In this document: positions 57,581 through 64,000 of the stretch, in pieces
How positions within the stretch are numbered: position 1 is the stretch's first letter
How the letters are laid out: each line of letters starts with the position of its first letter
Assembly (NCBI RefSeq): GCF_964355755.1
Contig: NC_092673.1
Location: 26,911,001 to 26,975,000 of the forward strand
Direction of reading: 5' to 3'
Length of the DNA stretch: 64,000 nt
Origin: Antedon mediterranea
Lineage: Eukaryota > Echinodermata > Crinoidea > Comatulida > Antedonidae
Made by a program: the position numbers and the translations under genes
Notes under the pieces: generated by a model
Told to the model about the DNA's origin: nothing
The model's input: only the letters and a program-made list of their open reading frames with translations
Database searches by the model: none

Positions 57581-60474
57581 ACGCTTTTTAAAGTTAATAA
57601 CATGAATTCAAATCTCAACAGTTTTTTTCAGAACTAATATACGTGGTGTACCGCACACTTTATATCAACATGAATTACATTTTTATTGGTGGCACACCTC
57701 CGTGATTAAGCAAAGCTTTATATAGCTAAGCGTATTGATTTTTAATTCACTTATTAGGCTACCAACAATAAAAATATGATTAAATATAGGATTAACCTCA
57801 TTCGGATCATGGATTATTATTTTGTATCATATTATTACCTTCCTACGGGAAATTAATAGCTCAAACCTCATAAAATGTATTAGCTGTACAGATATTCTAG
57901 CTCCTGAGCCAGAATTCGTGTTGTTTTGCAGGGCTTAAATAATGCCGGGTTAAGAGGACAGATTCAGTCCTATTTTAATGTACCGTCGTGTAGGCATATA
58001 TAACGAGTTATTAAGGCCTACTTTACTTTCTCAAGTTTAATTTCAAAATTGGCCTTACCTTTGCTTATCAAATATGATCATAGATAAGAGGGGAGAGAGC
58101 GGAAAGAAAGAACGCAAGAAAGAAAGAAAGAAAGAAAGAAGGAAGGAAAAGACACAGCGCGTTGAAGTCTACCTTAATCTTATGTATAAATCAATATAAG
58201 TTACCATAAGTCAAGGTCTGTACAATATTATTTTAGGATAAAATTGTTGACACAATGCATTTCCTTCATCAAAATTAGTTGACACGGTGATACCGACAAT
58301 TTTAGAAATGTAATTATTGGATCTCCCCTTTAAACCAGATTGTGACGTCACGTGGTCAGTGACGAAAAACATGTAAAAAAAAAGAATGTCACCCACAATA
58401 GATAAACTGATCCAAAAATAGCGTGTCCAAAAATTAAGTTTGACTTAAGTGGTTTCAAAAGTCATCAACGATATTCTTTAATATGATAATCTCATAATCG
58501 GATAATCATAATAGTATTGTTAGAGAAATAATTGTGGTGAAAGTTCCGAATCAGGTAAAGTAGAATAAAGTAAGGACTAACAAACTATGTATGTAACCTT
58601 CGCAGGAATTATTATCACGTTTCAGCGGTGTGCTGGGTATGTAGAAGAATAGAGAGATGATCACTGAAATTACTCAGATGAACTATTGCTCTCAAAATAC
58701 ACTTCAGGCAAAAATCATAATATAATGAGTCTCTGTATTGTATTCAGTAAAAATAATTCAGATAGTTCAAACCCTGATCAAATTGCAGCATAAATACATT
58801 ACCTGTCTGACACAACACACGATAGACAATGAACGGTAAGATCTCAATATTAACCAATGAACGCAAAGCAAAGCTTCTCGTCTGGCATTCATTAGCCAAT
58901 GAACGACAGTCAAACTTTAACATGTCGTGCCGGCCAAAGTTGCATTGAAGGATCAGCGCGCGCCGAAACGATCCCCAAATTGACCTCCCTCACCGCACAT
59001 GAGGAATTTTTGATCACAATTTCTGGAAACTGAGAAGAACATTATAATTTGAACTTTTGAAAGTCCGGGTGCACATTTGCTTTGCTTCCGAGAAGGTAAT
59101 TGAAGTGCGCGGACACCGGTGTAACAAAATATTTCCAAAATCAACAGACATAAAACACATGTGGAGGCCCGATTCGGAGCTGTCCATCCAAAAACTTCTT
59201 TATTTGTAATTGAAATCACGAACAGGAGGCGGAACGTTTCAGTAGTTACATCCCACTACCTTTAGTACTTAGAGTACAATGTACATGTTTTGTGACGAGG
59301 AAGCATTTATCCAGGCATGTAATGTTCACAGTTCGCTTGCCTTTAATATTCATAAATGCTGTATATAATACTCTAATAATATTTTAAATAACTTTGCATT
59401 CAATATTGATATTTTTTTCCGGTTCGTACTCGAAATTATCTGATTTCTTTTCCTATTTTTATTCGTAACATCTCGGGTATTAGAAAAAAAATCTTTCAAT
59501 CATTCATACTTCGATAAAACACACTCATTGGATGCCCTCTAGTACTAGTGTAATAGCTCTTTGTTAACGGTTTCCTAATTTTGTTATATACTGTATAATG
59601 TATAGGCAACACTGAGCATTCTATTCTATGAGAGTGTTTATATGACGCCCTATACAAAGAACAGAGCGACTAACAATACTAGTAATTAATTAAAAAGACA
59701 AGTTTAATTAGCTCCTCTCAACTCGACAGGTAGCGCGACAGAAAATAAACATTATGTCATCAGCTTTCCGATTAGATCGTGGAACGAAAAGTCGGGTGGG
59801 ATCATTAGAGGAGCAAAGTCGACACCTGTAATTAAATTAAAGCTGGTCAAGGTTAAATTTAATTAAATCCAAAAGGTACAAAGGAACAGCAAAATATAAA
59901 ATAAATACATTTATAAATAAAAACAAAAATTGTGTACAAAATTCTTTTTTTCTTATATGAATGAATGGATGGAGATATTTTTCAATAAACCATCCGAGGG
60001 CTGATCCCGTCCAAATTGTTCTCATGCAAACTAAACAAAGATACATGATTTCTCATATAAACCTCATTTGCAATCTACTGTTAATATGTGTTTAGACTAC
60101 CCCGGGTAAATGATTAAACTAACAAATAATACCGGTATATAGGCCCAGTCTTTGGCCTGTTAAATACCAAGGCTAGAATTGCGGCTTTGCTCTAGGCCTA
60201 AAAATAAACATTGTACGGTACTCACCGGTAAAGTATATATTATAATCACAGAATCTTGAAATAGTAAATTCCTGACTGAATGTTGCCGCACATTTACTGG
60301 GTTTATCTTACTGAATTGAATAAAGACACTTGTTTCACTCCGTTTTATATGGTTATATAAAACTTATATAATTGTAGAGGGCGCTATATGTTTTGATGGA
60401 TTCCTGTTTTGCTACGTGAATGTTCGCCGCTTCAAAATAGTAGAACGTTCTTGGTGAATAGATAATGAAAGTGG
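57581..60474. other. Mostly unassigned interval
   Basis: Holds an (AAAG)n microsatellite at about 58110-58148. The stretch 58840-59230 is GC-richer, with two CCAATGAACG words and a minus-strand frame at 58953-59219 that lacks an ATG at its start. It could be a promoter/first-exon region but I cannot support a gene. Confidence 0.35.
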
Positions 60475-60700
60475 TTAAAGATGTATTGTCCTCCAACAAA
60501 TGAAAATTAATAAATCATATTTTGACCATTTTGTAGTTTTAATAAAGAATTATTCACTTCCGTAGAAAAAAGACGGAACAAACAAGGGTTTTCACTTAAT
60601 TACAGTTTTTCAGGGAAATTTTTAATAATCCAATAAATCAAAATGGCATATTTAACAAACAATTTTTAAAAAAAAATTCAGGGGGACAATATATCTTTAA
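60475..60700. mobile_element. MITE with TTAA target site, copy 2
   Basis: TTAA|AGATGTATTGTCCTCC and GGGGGACAATATATCT|TTAA. About 100 bp shorter than copy 1, with matching ATTTTGTAGTTTTAAT and CACTTCCGTAGAA segments. Confidence 0.85.
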
Positions 60701-61307
60701 ATTTATTTCCAAAGCCTTATTCATGTTATAGAAAAATGCTATCGGCAATGGGAAGTGTGAACAGTATCTATTAACTAAGAGTTCTTAGTCCCCTATTCTA
60801 TCATTACTTGGAAGACTCAATTTTGAAATATTGTTAACGATGTTTTCAAGAATTTGCGTTCAGTATTGTTTTAATTTCCCATTTTCTTCAATAATCTGTA
60901 CACTCGTCTATTGAAGTGACAAATACAAAAAAATGATTAAATACTGAAATCAAAACCAACTAAACAAAATTTATTTAAACGAATGTAATTAAAGTTGAGA
61001 TCCTAATAGCTTTTTGGGAGAATCATGGAATCAATATTGTGTAATGTATACTCGTTTTTAGTGGTGCATATACCGTTAATCGGTTAAATATCAAACAGAG
61101 TATCTCGGATCACATTCGTACCATCAAAATAAATACACAGTATGCACATTAAATACTAGAAAACCCAGAGCGCAAATTTAGGGGTTATAAAGGGGTTAAG
61201 TTCGGTTGAAAGGTTGTTTAATATTCCATCATTAGAGACTGTCCAAACCTTCAACAACAATTTACACAGACAAGCGGTAACGGTAAGCAGAAAACTGCTT
61301 GTACCTA
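60701..61307. other. Unassigned interval
   Basis: No feature recognised. Confidence 0.3.
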
Positions 61308-61508
61308 GTAGAATCTGCATCTCCTGAGTGGAAACCGCCCGTGCGCCAGAAAACCGGATAGCTTGTCCCACGTAGAATCTGTATTAATATCCTGTGAGCT
61401 GAGCGGAAACCCCCCCCCCCCCCCCCGTGCGGCGAAAAACCGTAGCTTGTCTCAAGTAGAATCTGTATCTATCCTGAGTGGACACCGCTCGTGCGCTCCG
61501 CGGTTTGT
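61308..61508. repeat. ~65-85-bp tandem repeat (about 2.6 copies) with a poly-C run
   Basis: Units begin GTAGAATCTG(C/T)AT, then CCTGAGTGGAAACCGC, CGTGCG and GTAGCTTGTC. The middle copy has expanded its CC into 17 consecutive C (61410-61426). Confidence 0.8.
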
Positions 61509-61780
61509 TGTGTAAATAATTATGAAGAATAACATAGATTATATTACCTTTTAATTACCGCTTGTCTTTGGCCTTTACGGATTTAGATTAAATATTGTAA
61601 ATATGTAGGCATTACTTCTGACGTGCATGCATGTGTTGTCATAAGCATGCATTCTAATTGGAGGAAATTCTATAATATTGACATCTATTTTTATTATTTG
61701 AGATATGTGATATAATTGAAAATTATTTTCTGAAATAAAATTAATCAAATAAAAGTCTCATTATGGCAATTTAAATTGCA

Positions 61781-61842
61781 GTGACACTATTCAACGTTAA
61801 ATAGAGCATGGGTGACACTATTCAACGTTAAATAGAGCATGA
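61781..61842. repeat. 31-bp exact tandem duplication
   Basis: GTGACACTATTCAACGTTAA-ATAGAGCATGG occurs twice in a row (61781-61811, 61812-61842, differing only at the last base). Confidence 0.9.
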
Positions 61843-62065
61843 AGTATAAATTCCTTTATGATATAGTGATTTAAATCGAGTAAAACGAATAATTGTCTTG
61901 ATTCTGTCAATTTCTGTAGCTTAGGCCTATAACCGGTAATTACTCCAGTCAACCATCGTCCATCTTTTAAGCATTTCAGACACAAAATGCTACACAAATA
62001 TAGGCCTACCACCACCAATTTGCATAAACTGTATAATATGTTAAAATGCTGACTTTACTAACTAA

Positions 62066-62208
62066 AGCTCTGTCTACACTATCAAACTAGTTTGACAGAA
62101 AAATGTAATGTGCCCAAATCGGTGCTCAAATATGGTAGTGATATGCCCAAATTTGTGTCCATATATGAGCACATGACATTTTGTTGTTTCATAAAGTTTG
62201 ATAGCTTT
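62066..62208. mobile_element. MITE (CTGTCTACACTATCAAAC family), right TIR shortened
   Basis: AGCTCTGTCTACACTATCAA-ACTAGTTTGACAG at the left. The right end reads AAGTTTGATAGCTTTAG, so about 11 bp (TGTAGACAGAG) of the usual TIR is missing while CTAAAGCT/AGCTTTAG remain complementary at the extremes. Confidence 0.7.
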
Positions 62209-62791
62209 AGTTCTTTCAATGAGATTTTTGCTGTTCTTTTCGGAACACAAATTTAGCAGTTGATATAGAAATTATATAATATACGGTTATTGAGAGTTAT
62301 GCAGAAGAGGTCAGCCAGCCATGGTATTTTGTTGTGGTGAGATCTTTACCCTTTCAAGCTTGAAACCTTTTAAGTTTAGAATCGTTTAAACTCAAGTTCC
62401 CATAAGCTGTGATTGATTTACTTGCTTTTTAAAAGAAGAAAAACTCACAATGTGACATAAAATAATAACATGTTTGGGTAGTGTGCTTTTTAGCAGCGAC
62501 AAGTGACAAATACAATTATAAATCAAACTAGACCTTTGACCATTGCTTGAAAACCGTTATAAATTTGTAAAAGTTGCAGCATTTTGCATTTAAGATGTCG
62601 TCGTCTTAACATAATACGATAATGTACTAGGATATATTCATTTAATTCTATGCATTGATTGACAGATCTAACTTTCGTGACGTCATAGGTCACGTGATGT
62701 CATATACATGGCACGGCATTGTCGTCATTATCGGAACCACGCGTATTGAGACGTTATTTTCAACGTTTCCGGTGTAACCACCAATCGGTAA
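62209..62791. other. Unassigned interval
   Basis: No feature recognised. Confidence 0.3.
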
Positions 62792-63165
62792 AACTTGGTT
62801 ATAACAAGTCGACGTAACGCTGAGATCTGACGTAAGCGCAGCGCAAGCGATTTGTGACCAAAGAAAGATAATCCATCGCTTGCAATTTTATTTGCGTTGC
62901 GCTTGCCCCTAAAGTGTGGTTCCCAAGAGACGCAACGCAATGACGAACGAGCAACCAATGACAAGCCAATGTTCGAATATTCCATCGCTTGTGATTGGTC
63001 AGATTTACGTCGCTAGTGGAAAGAACCAAGCTTTACGTCGTTTTTGTTATATGTTTGAATAACGATGCGATAGATCATCATCCATCCATCGCGTCGTGAT
63101 TGGTCAAATTACTTGCGTTGCGCACTTACGCCCTTGCTTTGCATCCTAGTGAGAACCATGCAAGC
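62792..63165. mobile_element. Cluster of three CCAAT-type foldback MITE copies
   Basis: Copies at about 62792-62910, 62912-63034 and 63029-63165. The middle one is most complete: GTGGTTCCCAAGAGACGCAA, CCAATGACAAGCCAATG, CATCGCTTGTGATTGGTCAG and TAGTGGAAAGAACCAAGCTT. The outer two are decayed or truncated. Confidence 0.7.
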
Positions 63166-64000
63166 TATAAGAGTTATTACAAATGAATTTACTGGGTTAG
63201 GTAGTTGAGAGAACTTGGAACACCGGCGGCGCGGCATTACAGGCTGGTGTCAAGACTTGATTGCCCTTATAGACAACCGACGGGCGAACCTACAGGTTTG
63301 ACGGGGTTGATGTATCAGTACCGTATGTTGCATACGCATGTGCAATGTTGATTGATGGTGCTTCTTGTGAAGCACTTTTTAACCTAAAATATCGATGCGA
63401 TAAAAGACGTAGTACTATTAAAATTCCATTGTTATTTATTTCTCATAGACTGCGCGATATACCGTATATCCTCCGGCGGGTTATTTTAGTCAACTTAAAC
63501 GGAACCTAATGTCACTGAGTACATAATGTTTAGTGTGTGTTTGTGTAGGCCTACGGTTGTAAAAGTTTATGTTCCGTAGCCAATGGTCGTTGCATGCTTG
63601 TACTGAATACGTTTTACGAGATATGTCATTTTATTTTATGTACTTTTACACGATGTACTATTTGTACGTTGTTGTTAATTGCTTGTCTATTCATCCACTG
63701 TCCTTATAGTTATAACAAGGCAATCTAACAACAGGACACTGATTTCGCCTTGCCAGGATAGAAACTCGTAACAGTCCTTTGATCTTATGTCTAGCTGCGA
63801 CAAACACCAACAGTGCTGTACTATGTACTGCACTATGTACATTCTCCGCGGCGCGTTGTTAAAGAGCGTGGAACTGATTGTGTCGCAGCCACAGATAAAC
63901 CATTTGATTTTCAGAGCTCACAGTACCCTGTTGTTAGATTGCCTTGGTTATAAATATAATCATTATTTATTAGACGTATAGGTCTACGTTCATGCCTAGT
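63166..64000. other. Unassigned right edge
   Basis: No supported gene; the ORF at 63787-63981 lacks a recognised domain. GGCAATCTAACAACAGG (63718) and CCTGTTGTTAGATTGCC (63928) are inverted copies, so 63718-63944 may be another small foldback element. Confidence 0.4.

Noticed and set aside
58953-59219. 88-codon minus-strand ORF with a hydrophobic N-terminal stretch
   Set aside because: Its nominal start is GTG, no acceptor was recognised and no domain is visible.

Overview
The window looks like gene-poor, AT-rich, repeat-dense eukaryotic DNA, most likely from a marine invertebrate deuterostome. The basis is inference: introns with GT-AG sites, many DNA-transposon relics, and two Ty3/gypsy-type retrotransposons whose integrase lies upstream of reverse transcriptase. 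That Gmr1-like arrangement is known mainly from deuterostomes. The very frequent 8-mer TAGGCCTA also fits my impression of echinoderm DNA. No operon, rRNA or CRISPR is present, and I see no certain complete host gene.

Layout. 1-~940: RNase H end and 3' LTR of one Gmr1-like element. 3640-9533: a full-length second Gmr1-like element with near-identical LTRs, TSD TGGTC, tRNA-Leu-type primer site and PR-INT-RT-RH order; its coding region has at least five breaks. A variant solo LTR of this family lies at 20468-20915 (TSD ATATT). 10142-10737: a 32-bp minisatellite. 11933-16690: a 4.75-kb foldback element with ~650-bp arms, enclosing a smaller transposon with a Myb/SANT-like ORF and a decayed gene with a C2H2 finger, an acidic tract and a SAP-like C-terminus. 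18.2-19.6 kb: a diverged triplicated repeat.

29280-34557 is a ~52-bp satellite organised in higher-order units (~537 bp and ~1989 bp) with a non-satellite linker. It is interrupted at 34560-37599 by a transposon that shares its TIR and a Myb/SANT-like protein with the element at 12.7 kb, and that itself carries a nested foldback element with 550-bp arms. 50113-56284 is a cluster of Helitron/Helentron-like non-autonomous elements with stacked 5' ends and 3' hairpins followed by CTAG.

Scattered through the window are several MITE families: a TTAA-flanked pair, a CTGTCTACACTATCAAAC family, a foldback family carrying CCAAT motifs, and four tiny 35-48-bp palindromic insertions flanked by 7-bp direct repeats. 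The only plausible host-gene evidence is on the minus strand: a signal-peptide exon at 49653-49718 and a phase-compatible terminal exon at 45481-45726. Most of the remaining sequence is unassigned.
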